Assembly (NCBI RefSeq): GCF_943846705.1
Contig: NZ_OX044366.1
Coordinates: 3,224,001 to 3,288,000, forward strand
Direction: 5' to 3'
Source of the DNA: an uncultured Pseudomonas sp.
GTDB lineage: Bacteria; Pseudomonadota; Gammaproteobacteria; Pseudomonadales; Pseudomonadaceae
DNA: 64,000 nucleotides
Part shown: piece after piece, positions 45,004-52,577 of the stretch
Numbering within the stretch: the stretch's first letter is position 1
Layout: each line of letters starts with the position of its first letter
Position numbers and translations under genes: made by a program
The notes under the pieces: model-generated
What the model saw: the letters and a program-made list of their open reading frames with translations, nothing else
The model's database searches: none
What the model was told of the DNA's origin: nothing

Positions 45004-46260
45004 ATGGGATACCAAAAGATCCAGGTGCCAGCAACCGGTGACAAAATCACCGTTAATGCCGATACATCCCTGAACGTACCGAACAATCCAATTATCCCGT
45101 ATATCGAAGGTGATGGCATTGGTGTCGATATCAGCCCAGTGATGATCAAAGTCGTTGATGCTGCCGTGCAGAAAGCCTACGGCGGCGAGCGCAAGATCTC
45201 CTGGATGGAGGTGTATGCCGGCGAGAAAGCCACCCAGGTTTACGACCAGGACACCTGGTTGCCTCAGGAAACCCTGGATGCAGTCAAGGATTACGTTGTG
45301 TCCATCAAGGGCCCGCTGACGACTCCGGTTGGTGGTGGCATTCGCTCCCTGAACGTTGCCCTGCGTCAGCAACTCGATCTGTACGTCTGCCTGCGCCCAG
45401 TGCGCTGGTTTGAAGGCGTACCAAGCCCGGTGAAGAAGCCAGGCGACGTCGACATGACCATCTTCCGTGAAAACTCTGAAGACATTTATGCCGGTATCGA
45501 GTGGAAAGCCGGTTCGCCGGAAGCGACCAAGGTGATCAAGTTCCTCAAGGAGGAAATGGGTGTTACCAAGATTCGCTTTGACCAAGATTGCGGTATCGGC
45601 GTTAAACCTGTGTCCATGCAGGGGACCAAGCGTCTCGCGCGCAAAGCGTTGCAGTATGTGGTCGATAACGACCGCGACTCGCTGACCATCGTGCACAAAG
45701 GCAACATCATGAAGTTCACCGAGGGCGCCTTCAAAGAGTGGGCTTACGAAATTGCTGCTGAAGAGTTCGGCGCAACCCTGCTCGATGGCGGTCCTTGGAT
45801 GCAGTTCAAGAACCCTAAAACCGGCAAGAACGTCATTGTTAAGGACGCTATTGCCGACGCTATGCTGCAGCAGATTCTGTTGCGTCCGGCCGAGTACGAT
45901 GTAATTGCCACCTTGAACCTCAATGGCGACTACCTCTCCGATGCTCTAGCCGCAGAAGTGGGTGGTATCGGTATCGCCCCAGGTGCCAACCTGTCTGACA
46001 CCATTGCAATGTTCGAGGCTACACACGGTACGGCGCCGAAGTACGCGGGCAAAGACCAGGTGAACCCCGGTTCGCTGATCCTGTCTGCTGAAATGATGCT
46101 GCGCCACATGGGCTGGATCGAAGCAGCCGACTTGATTATCAAGGGCACTAATGGCGCTATCTCGGCCAAGACCGTGACATATGATTTCGAGCGCCTGATG
46201 GACGGTGCCAAGCTGCTGTCGTGCTCGGCATTCGGTGACGCGCTGATTTCGCACATGTAA
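45004..46260 (+). CDS. icd: NADP-dependent isocitrate dehydrogenase, homodimeric type
   Basis: A 418-residue TCA-cycle enzyme of the E. coli Icd class. The isocitrate-phosphate site around FRENSEDIYAGIEW (the phosphorylatable Ser in this loop is the target of AceK in E. coli) and the metal-binding region are readable. The ATG at 45004, after GGAGTCCAGC, gives the canonical MGYQKIQVP; the nine-codon upstream extension is rejected. AceK, which would switch flux to AceA, is not in the window. It is followed by a strong terminator. Confidence 0.98.
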   Translation: MGYQKIQVPATGDKITVNADTSLNVPNNPIIPYIEGDGIGVDISPVMIKVVDAAVQKAYGGERKISWMEVYAGEKATQVYDQDTWLPQETLDAVKDYVVSIKGPLTTPVGGGIRSLNVALRQQLDLYVCLRPVRWFEGVPSPVKKPGDVDMTIFRENSEDIYAGIEWKAGSPEATKVIKFLKEEMGVTKIRFDQDCGIGVKPVSMQGTKRLARKALQYVVDNDRDSLTIVHKGNIMKFTEGAFKEWAYEIAAEEFGATLLDGGPWMQFKNPKTGKNVIVKDAIADAMLQQILLRPAEYDVIATLNLNGDYLSDALAAEVGGIGIAPGANLSDTIAMFEATHGTAPKYAGKDQVNPGSLILSAEMMLRHMGWIEAADLIIKGTNGAISAKTVTYDFERLMDGAKLLSCSAFGDALISHM

Positions 46261-46273
46261 GCCAATCAGCTGC

Positions 46274-46304
46274 AAAAAAGGCCGGTCAATGATCGGCCTT
46301 TTTT
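46274..46304 (+). terminator. Rho-independent terminator after icd
   Basis: The stem AAAAAAGGCCGGTC / GATCGGCCTTTTTT around an AAT loop runs into a T-run; on the other strand an equal T-run could end cspD. It lies 13 bp after icd and 28 bp before the cspD stop. Confidence 0.88.
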
Positions 46305-46332
46305 ATGGGCAACTATTTGCCCAGGTAGCAAA

Positions 46333-46593
46333 TCAGACCTCTGCTGTTGAGGCGTGGGTCTGCTTAATTGCCGCAGGTGCTTCATTAGTGGTGGCCGCGC
46401 TGATGTTCACGGCGTGGAGTCCCTTTGGGCCTTGAATAATATCGAAGCTTACCGGCTGGCCAGCCTTCAGGGTTTTATAGCCGTCCATTTGGATGGCCGA
46501 GTAGTGGGCGAACAGGTCCTCATCTCGACCGTCGGCGACGATGAAACCGTAACCTTTGGCGTTGTTGAACCACTTGACCTTACCGCTAACCAT
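46333..46593 (-). CDS. cspD: Cold-shock-like protein CspD
   Basis: An 86-residue CSD-fold protein with the RNA-binding motifs GKVKWFNNAKGYGFI (RNP1) and DLFAHYSAI (RNP2 region). The C-terminal 20 residues are an extension typical of CspD, an inhibitor of DNA replication in stationary phase in E. coli. The ATG at 46593 is chosen for the canonical MVSGKVKWF and AGAGGGATATCAGC upstream; the long upstream open frame is not conserved. It is divergent from clpS. Confidence 0.93.
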   Translation of the reverse strand: MVSGKVKWFNNAKGYGFIVADGRDEDLFAHYSAIQMDGYKTLKAGQPVSFDIIQGPKGLHAVNISAATTNEAPAAIKQTHASTAEV

Positions 46594-46819
46594 GCTGATA
46601 TCCCTCTGCAAAGGACTCCACGACTGGAGTATCATCCACTTCAATTTCACGTCTTGCTTGACATGCGCAAGCAAAGCTGTGACTCCTGAATACCCGCATA
46701 GGGTATTCATTGTTTGTAACACCGTTTTGCCGATAGTCAAGGCAATGCTGTCACTGGCTGAGAAGCCGTTCAAACTCTGTCCTGTACAGACTATCCGCCC
46801 ATCAACGAAGCTATTCAGC

Positions 46820-47182
46820 ATGCATGCACGTAGCCAGATTCGACTAACATCCAACCAAGACGAGCCCGCCGAGCACGAGGATGACTCCTACGGTTTAGCC
46901 GTACAGGAGGCCAAGCCCGCACTGCAGGCTCCACCGATGTACAAGGTGATCTTGTTTAACGATGACTACACCCCGATGGATTTTGTGGTTGAAATCCTCG
47001 AGGTGTTTTTCAGCCTGAATAGAGAACAAGCGACCAGAATCATGCTGGCCGTCCATACAGAAGGACGGGCAGTGTGTGGTGTGTTTACCCGCGATATTGC
47101 TGAAACCAAAGCGACACAGGTGAATCAATATGCGAGAGAGAGCCAGCATCCGCTACTCTGTGAAATAGAGAAGGACGGTTAA
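46820..47182 (+). CDS. clpS: ATP-dependent Clp protease adapter ClpS
   Basis: A 120-residue adapter that delivers N-degron substrates to ClpA. The conserved ClpS core VILFNDDYTPMDFVVEILE and the VHTEGRAVCGVF segment are clear. The ATG at 46820 is supported by the expected MHARSQIRLT start; the long open frame upstream overlaps the cspD promoter and is rejected. It lies 29 bp before clpA, the usual operon. Ate and Aat, which create such N-degrons, are encoded 3-5 kb downstream. Confidence 0.97.
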   Translation: MHARSQIRLTSNQDEPAEHEDDSYGLAVQEAKPALQAPPMYKVILFNDDYTPMDFVVEILEVFFSLNREQATRIMLAVHTEGRAVCGVFTRDIAETKATQVNQYARESQHPLLCEIEKDG

Positions 47183-47211
47183 CGCCGGCCACTTGGGTAT
47201 GAGGTGAAGCT

Positions 47212-49482
47212 ATGTTAAATCGAGAGCTCGAAGTCACCCTCAATCTGGCTTTCAAGGAGGCTCGTACCAAACGTCATGAATTTATGACGGTTGAGCATTT
47301 ACTGCTAGCACTCCTAGATAACGAGGCCGCCGCCAGCGTATTGCGGGCCTGCGGTGCCAACCTAGACAAGCTGCGGCATGATCTGCAGGAGTTTATCGAC
47401 TCCACTACACCGCTAATTCCTCAGCATGACGAAGAGCGCGAAACCCAGCCTACACTGGGCTTTCAGCGTGTTCTGCAGCGTGCGGTTTTCCATGTGCAGA
47501 GCTCCGGAAAGCGTGAGGTTACCGGTGCCAATGTTCTGGTTGCGATTTTCAGTGAGCAGGAAAGCCAAGCCGTATTTCTGCTCAAGCAGCAGAGTGTTGC
47601 GCGTATTGATGTGGTCAACTTTATTGCTCATGGCATCTCCAAGGTGCCAGGCCACGGCGGCCATGCGGACACTGAACAGGAAATGCAGGACGAAGAGGGT
47701 GGTGAGTCCGTCGGCTCTAGTAACCCTCTAGATGCCTATGCCAGTAACTTGAACGAACTGGCTCGCCAGGGGCGGATTGATCCGCTGGTCGGTCGTGAGA
47801 TGGAAGTTGAGCGTGTGGCGCAGATTCTTGCGCGGCGTCGCAAGAACAATCCGTTGCTGGTTGGCGAGGCGGGTGTCGGCAAAACAGCCATCGCCGAGGG
47901 TCTGGCTAAGCGTATCGTCGATAACCAGGTGCCTGATCTGCTGGCTGAAAGCGTGGTCTACTCGCTGGATCTCGGCGCTCTGCTGGCCGGCACCAAATAC
48001 CGCGGTGACTTCGAGAAGCGCTTAAAGGCGTTGCTCAATGAGTTGCGCAAGCGCCCGCATGCGATTCTGTTTATTGATGAAATCCACACCATTATCGGTG
48101 CCGGAGCGGCGTCCGGCGGGGTGATGGATGCATCCAACCTGCTCAAGCCAATGTTGTCATCGGGCGAAATTCGCTGCATCGGCTCGACGACATTCCAAGA
48201 GTTCCGCGGCATCTTCGAGAAAGACCGCGCCCTGGCGCGACGCTTTCAGAAAGTCGATGTGGTTGAGCCCTCGGTTGAGGACACTATCGGCATCCTGCGT
48301 GGCCTGAAAGGCCGCTTCGAGCAGCACCACAGCATCGAGTACAGCGATGAGGCGTTACGAGCGGCGGCCGAGCTGGCATCGCGCTATATCAATGATCGCC
48401 ACATGCCGGACAAGGCCATCGATGTAATCGATGAGGCCGGTGCCTACCAGCGCTTGCAGCCTTTGGATAAACGCTTGACCCGTATCGATGTGGCTCAGGT
48501 TGAAGACATCGTGGCGAAAATTGCCCGCATTCCGCCTAAGCACGTCAGCAGCTCCGATAAAGAACTGCTGCGTAACCTTGAACGCGACCTGAAGCTCACG
48601 GTGTTTGGTCAGGACGCTGCGATTGACTCACTGTCGACGGCTATCAAGCTCTCGCGTGCAGGCCTTAAAGCACCTGACAAGCCAGTTGGCTCGTTCTTGT
48701 TTGCTGGCCCCACCGGGGTTGGTAAGACCGAGGCGGCGCGTCAGCTGGCCAAGGCCCTGGGGGTCGAGCTGGTTCGCTTCGACATGTCCGAGTACATGGA
48801 GCGCCACACCGTATCGCGACTGATCGGTGCGCCGCCTGGCTATGTCGGTTTTGATCAGGGCGGATTGTTAACCGAGGCGATCACCAAAACGCCGCATTGC
48901 GTGCTGCTGCTTGATGAAATCGAGAAGGCTCACCCAGAGGTCTTTAACCTGTTACTGCAGGTCATGGATCACGGAACCCTGACCGACAACAACGGCCGCA
49001 AGGCTGACTTCCGCAACGTGATTGTGATCATGACCACTAACGCCGGGGCTGAAACAGCTGCGCGGGCCTCCATTGGCTTTACCCATCAGGACCACTCATC
49101 TGATGCCATGGAAGTGATCAAGAAGAGCTTCACGCCGGAATTCCGCAATCGCCTGGATACCATCATTCAGTTCGGTCGCTTGAGTCACGAGGTGATCAAA
49201 AGCATCGTCGACAAGTTCCTTACCGAATTGCAGGCGCAGCTTGAGGGCAAGCGAGTCACCCTGGAAGTCAGTAGCACTGCACGTAGCTGGTTGGCTGAGA
49301 GTGGTTACGACGTGCAAATGGGGGCTCGCCCAATGGCGCGCTTGATTCAGGACAAGATCAAGCGCCCGCTGGCCGAAGAAATACTGTTTGGTGAGCTTGC
49401 TGATCACGGTGGTGTGGTGCATATCGACTTGGAAGGTGGCGAGTTGACCTTCGACTTCGAAACCACGGCTGAAATGGCCTAG
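47212..49482 (+). CDS. clpA: ATP-dependent Clp protease ATP-binding subunit ClpA
   Basis: A 756-residue AAA+ unfoldase partner of ClpP. The N-domain (about 1-145) binds ClpS. The first AAA+ module has GEAGVGKT at 218-225 and the second has GPTGVGKT at 499-506. The C-terminal D2 domain carries the IGL/F-type ClpP loop region, read around ARASIGFTHQ. Length equals the usual 750-760. It forms an operon with clpS and ends at a strong bidirectional hairpin. Confidence 0.98.
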   Translation: MLNRELEVTLNLAFKEARTKRHEFMTVEHLLLALLDNEAAASVLRACGANLDKLRHDLQEFIDSTTPLIPQHDEERETQPTLGFQRVLQRAVFHVQSSGKREVTGANVLVAIFSEQESQAVFLLKQQSVARIDVVNFIAHGISKVPGHGGHADTEQEMQDEEGGESVGSSNPLDAYASNLNELARQGRIDPLVGREMEVERVAQILARRRKNNPLLVGEAGVGKTAIAEGLAKRIVDNQVPDLLAESVVYSLDLGALLAGTKYRGDFEKRLKALLNELRKRPHAILFIDEIHTIIGAGAASGGVMDASNLLKPMLSSGEIRCIGSTTFQEFRGIFEKDRALARRFQKVDVVEPSVEDTIGILRGLKGRFEQHHSIEYSDEALRAAAELASRYINDRHMPDKAIDVIDEAGAYQRLQPLDKRLTRIDVAQVEDIVAKIARIPPKHVSSSDKELLRNLERDLKLTVFGQDAAIDSLSTAIKLSRAGLKAPDKPVGSFLFAGPTGVGKTEAARQLAKALGVELVRFDMSEYMERHTVSRLIGAPPGYVGFDQGGLLTEAITKTPHCVLLLDEIEKAHPEVFNLLLQVMDHGTLTDNNGRKADFRNVIVIMTTNAGAETAARASIGFTHQDHSSDAMEVIKKSFTPEFRNRLDTIIQFGRLSHEVIKSIVDKFLTELQAQLEGKRVTLEVSSTARSWLAESGYDVQMGARPMARLIQDKIKRPLAEEILFGELADHGGVVHIDLEGGELTFDFETTAEMA

Positions 49483-49503
49483 GCGTAGTTTTCTTACGCG
49501 CAC

Positions 49504-49532
49504 AAAAACGCCCGGCTATGCCGGGCGTTTTT
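49504..49532. terminator. Bidirectional terminator after clpA and infA
   Basis: A stem of A-run then CGCCCGGC, a TAT loop and GCCGGGCG then T-run, symmetrical and suitable for both strands. It is 22 bp past clpA and 50 bp past infA. Confidence 0.9.
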
Positions 49533-49582
49533 ACTGGAGCTTGGTGTAACAGATGCCAGAAAACTAAGTTTTCAGTGGCCTG

Positions 49583-49801
49583 TTAACGGGCGCGGTAAGT
49601 AATACGGCCCTTGCTCAAGTCATAAGGCGTAAGTTCAACGCGAACTTTGTCGCCAGTCAGAATGCGGATGTAGTTTTTGCGCATCTTTCCGGAGATGTGC
49701 GCAGTAACGACGTGCCCATTTTCCAACTCCACACGGAACATGGTGTTGGGCAGGGTGTCGACGACAGTGCCTTCCATTTCGAAGCTGTCTTCTTTCGACA
49801 T
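49583..49801 (-). CDS. infA: Translation initiation factor IF-1
   Basis: A 72-residue OB-fold protein that binds the 30S A-site. The sequence [20 protein letters not shown] opens it and [17 protein letters not shown] follows. The ATG at 49801 gives the canonical length; the upstream extension of 47 codons is rejected. It is the last gene of the trxB-aat-ate-infA minus-strand series and converges on clpA. Confidence 0.98.
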
Positions 49802-49901
49802 GCAGTAAAGCCCTCGGTATCCAATGAATGGCCCGGTGCAACTGGCGCCAGGCAAAAGCGGCGTGCATTGTGCCCGAAATTTGGGGTTTACGCCAAGGGC
49901 T

Positions 49902-50609
49902 TCAGTTAAGGCAGGTCCAGCGTTGGTTGACGAACAGCTCAATGGGGCGGTACTGGGTCTTGTAACTCATCTTTCGACAGCTTTTGATCCAGTAGCCTAA
50001 ATAGACTGCATGCAGCCCAAGACGGGCCGCTTCGGCAATTTGCCAGAGGATGGCAAAACGCCCGAGGCTGCGCCGTTCCTCACTCGGCTCATAAAAGGTG
50101 TACACAGCCGAAAGCCCGTTGGGCAGCACATCGGTTACGGCAATTGCCAGCAGCCGGTTGTCCAGGCGGAACTCATAGAAGCGTGAGAACGCTAAATCGC
50201 GCACCAGAAAGGTCGAAAATTGTTCGCGGTTGGGCGGATACATATCGCCATCAGCATGCCGTTGCTCAATGTAACGGACGTACAGTGCGTAATATTCTTC
50301 GGTAAACGTCGGGCGTACGGAGTGTACCTGGATATCCTGATTGCGCTTGAATATACGGCGTTGCTGGCGGTTCGGGCTGAACTGCGCCGCAGGAATGCGT
50401 GCCGGGACGCAGGCCGTGCATCCCTGGCAGTGCGGGCGGTAGAGGTGGGCGCCACTGCGACGAAAACCCATTTCTGAAAGCTCAGCGTAAACCTCCACAT
50501 CCATCGGCTGACTGGGGTCGAGGAACAGTGTTGTGGCCTGTTCGTCGGGCAGGTAGCTGCAGGTATGCGGTTGAGTGGCGTAAAACTTTAGGCGGGCCAG
50601 CTCAGTCAT
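49902..50609 (-). CDS. bpt: Aspartate/glutamate leucyltransferase (bacterial protein transferase)
   Basis: It transfers leucine from Leu-tRNA to N-terminal Asp or Glu of proteins, creating N-degrons that ClpS and ClpA recognise. The 235-residue protein has the family Cys-rich N-terminal [16 protein letters not shown] and the [13 protein letters not shown] cluster. The start is ATG at 50609. Its gene order next to aat and infA is conserved. In Pseudomonas the enzyme is often annotated as arginyl-tRNA-protein transferase (Ate), but bacterial members use leucine. Confidence 0.93.
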
Positions 50610-50663
50610 GATCGGCTCTCGGGGCGGTCTTCAAACAAGTGTAAGCCAGCTGGGGGAACTCGC

Positions 50664-51344
50664 CTAGGCGAGCCAGTCTGCACGGCTGGGTTGGTCAAGA
50701 TAGGTGCTTAGGTAGTGGGCAAACTCAGCGCGTGAAATCGATTGAGCACCAAGGCTAAGCAGGTGCTCGGTGGGCATTTGGCAATCGATAAGGACAAAGC
50801 CCCAGCTTTTCAGGCGTTCAACCAGCGTGACGAAGCCGACCTTGGAGGCGTTATCTGCGCGGCTGAACATCGACTCGCCAAAAAATAGCTGGCCCATGGC
50901 CAGGCCGTATAGTCCGCCTACCAGCTCTTGATCACGCCAGACTTCTACCGAGTGCGCCACACCCCGCTTATGCAGCTCAAGGTAAGCATCCTGCATGGGG
51001 CTCGTGATCCATGTTTCTATCGCATAGCTGCGAGGGCCTGCGCAGGCCCGAATGACCTCAGAGAACGCCTGGTCAAGGGTCACTCGGTAGCGCTCTTGAC
51101 GCAGCGCCTTGGCCAAGCTGCGCGAGGTGTGAAGCTTGTCAGGCAGTAGAACGGTACGCGGGTCTGGCGACCACCAGAGAATCGGCTGGCCATCCTGAAA
51201 CCAGGGGAAGCAGCCATGCCGATAAGCCTGAATCAGGCGCTCGGGTTGCAGGTCGCCGCCAGCGGCCAGCAGGCCGTTGGGCTCGCTTAGGGCTTTGTTG
51301 AGGGGCGGGAAAACCAGGGAGTCGCGTTGCAGCCACGTCAGCAT
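50664..51344 (-). CDS. aat: Leucyl/phenylalanyl-tRNA-protein transferase
   Basis: It adds Leu or Phe to N-terminal Arg or Lys, making primary N-degrons for ClpS/ClpAP. The 226-residue protein has the conserved YRHGCFPWFQDGQPILWWSP block at about 41-60, the catalytic-region SVEVWRDQELVGGLYG and the FGESMFS segment. The ATG at 51344 gives the usual MLTWLQRDSLVFPPL start; the 12-codon upstream extension is rejected. It lies 55 bp upstream of ate. Confidence 0.96.
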   Translation of the reverse strand: MLTWLQRDSLVFPPLNKALSEPNGLLAAGGDLQPERLIQAYRHGCFPWFQDGQPILWWSPDPRTVLLPDKLHTSRSLAKALRQERYRVTLDQAFSEVIRACAGPRSYAIETWITSPMQDAYLELHKRGVAHSVEVWRDQELVGGLYGLAMGQLFFGESMFSRADNASKVGFVTLVERLKSWGFVLIDCQMPTEHLLSLGAQSISRAEFAHYLSTYLDQPSRADWLA

Positions 51345-51395
51345 GTGCAAAGCCAGGGGTAGGGCAGGGCGGATGTGCACCCGCCCTGAGGTGGA

Positions 51396-52346
51396 TCAAT
51401 TGTCGTCGAGGAATTTCTCGACATCCAGCGCTGCCATGCAACCGGCACCTGCTGAGGTGATGGCCTGGCGGTAAACGTGGTCGGCCACGTCGCCGGCAGC
51501 AAATACCCCTTCAATGCTGGTTGCGGTGGCGTTGCCTTCATTGCCGCCTTTGATCAGCAGGTAGCCATCACGCATTTCCAGTTGACCATGGAATAGGTCG
51601 GTATTGGGTTTGTGGCCGATGGCGATAAATACGCCCGCAAGCGGCAGGTCGCTTGTAAGGCCGGTTTGCGTATCCTTCAGGCGTGCGCCGGTAACGCCGG
51701 TGTTATCGCCCAGTACTTCTTCCAGTGCATGGTTCCAATGCAGTACCACATTGCCGTTGGCGGCCTTGTCGAACAGTTTGTCTTGCAGGATTTTCTCCGC
51801 GCGCAGCTTGTCGCGCCGGTGCACCAGGTGAACTTCTTTGGCGATATTTGACAGGTACAGGGCTTCTTCGACCGCGGTGTTACCGCCACCAATTACCGCA
51901 ACCACTTGGTTGCGATAGAAGAAACCGTCGCAGGTCGCGCAGGCTGATACGCCCTTGCCAGCAAATGCTTCTTCCGATGGCAGGCCTAGGTATTGCGCCG
52001 ACGCGCCGGTGGCAATAATCAGTGCGTCACAGGTGTACGTGCCGCTATCACCTTTCAGGGTGAAGGGCCGCGACTGCAACTCTGCGGTATGGATGTGGTC
52101 GTAGACGATCTCCGTGTCAAAGCGCTCGGCATGCTTTTGCATGCGCTCCATCAGTGCTGGGCCGGTAAGACCCTCAACATCGCCAGGCCAGTTATCCACT
52201 TCAGTCGTAGTGGTCAGCTGACCACCGGGTTGAATACCAGTAATGATCACCGGCTTGAGGTTGGCGCGGGCAGCGTAAACGGCAGCGCTATAACCGGCAG
52301 GGCCGGAGCCCAGGATGATCAAGCGTGAATGCTTGACTTCGCTCAT
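51396..52346 (-). CDS. trxB: Thioredoxin reductase
   Basis: It reduces thioredoxin with NADPH. The 316-residue flavoprotein has the FAD motif GSGPAGYSAAVYAARA at 13-28, redox-active C136-A-T-C139 and the NADPH motif GGGNTAVEEALYL. The ATG at 52346 has GAGGTGTTTTT upstream. It is first in the minus-strand trxB-aat-ate-infA series and divergent from ftsK. Confidence 0.97.
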   Translation of the reverse strand: MSEVKHSRLIILGSGPAGYSAAVYAARANLKPVIITGIQPGGQLTTTTEVDNWPGDVEGLTGPALMERMQKHAERFDTEIVYDHIHTAELQSRPFTLKGDSGTYTCDALIIATGASAQYLGLPSEEAFAGKGVSACATCDGFFYRNQVVAVIGGGNTAVEEALYLSNIAKEVHLVHRRDKLRAEKILQDKLFDKAANGNVVLHWNHALEEVLGDNTGVTGARLKDTQTGLTSDLPLAGVFIAIGHKPNTDLFHGQLEMRDGYLLIKGGNEGNATATSIEGVFAAGDVADHVYRQAITSAGAGCMAALDVEKFLDDN

Positions 52347-52577
52347 AAAAACACCTCATAAGCCTTTGTCACAAAAGAGAATGCATGCTCCAATTGAGCC
52401 GCACGGAAGATATTGGCCAATATGCTACACCGAAGCGGGCAACGAGCGGGAGTCAACCGCTGCAGCCCGTGCAAGCGAGCGGTCGAGCCTGGCATCGCTT
52501 GGTTAAACCCGTACAATCGCTGCATATTTTGTCGTTAATCCATTATTCGGCGCCTCTTGCGCAGGAACACACGCGTT

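Noticed and set aside
46594..46819. Long upstream extensions of cspD and clpS
   Set aside because: They overlap each other's promoter region and do not match conserved starts.
49802..49942. 47-codon extension of infA
   Set aside because: IF-1 is 72 residues starting [11 protein letters not shown]; the extension runs into ate.
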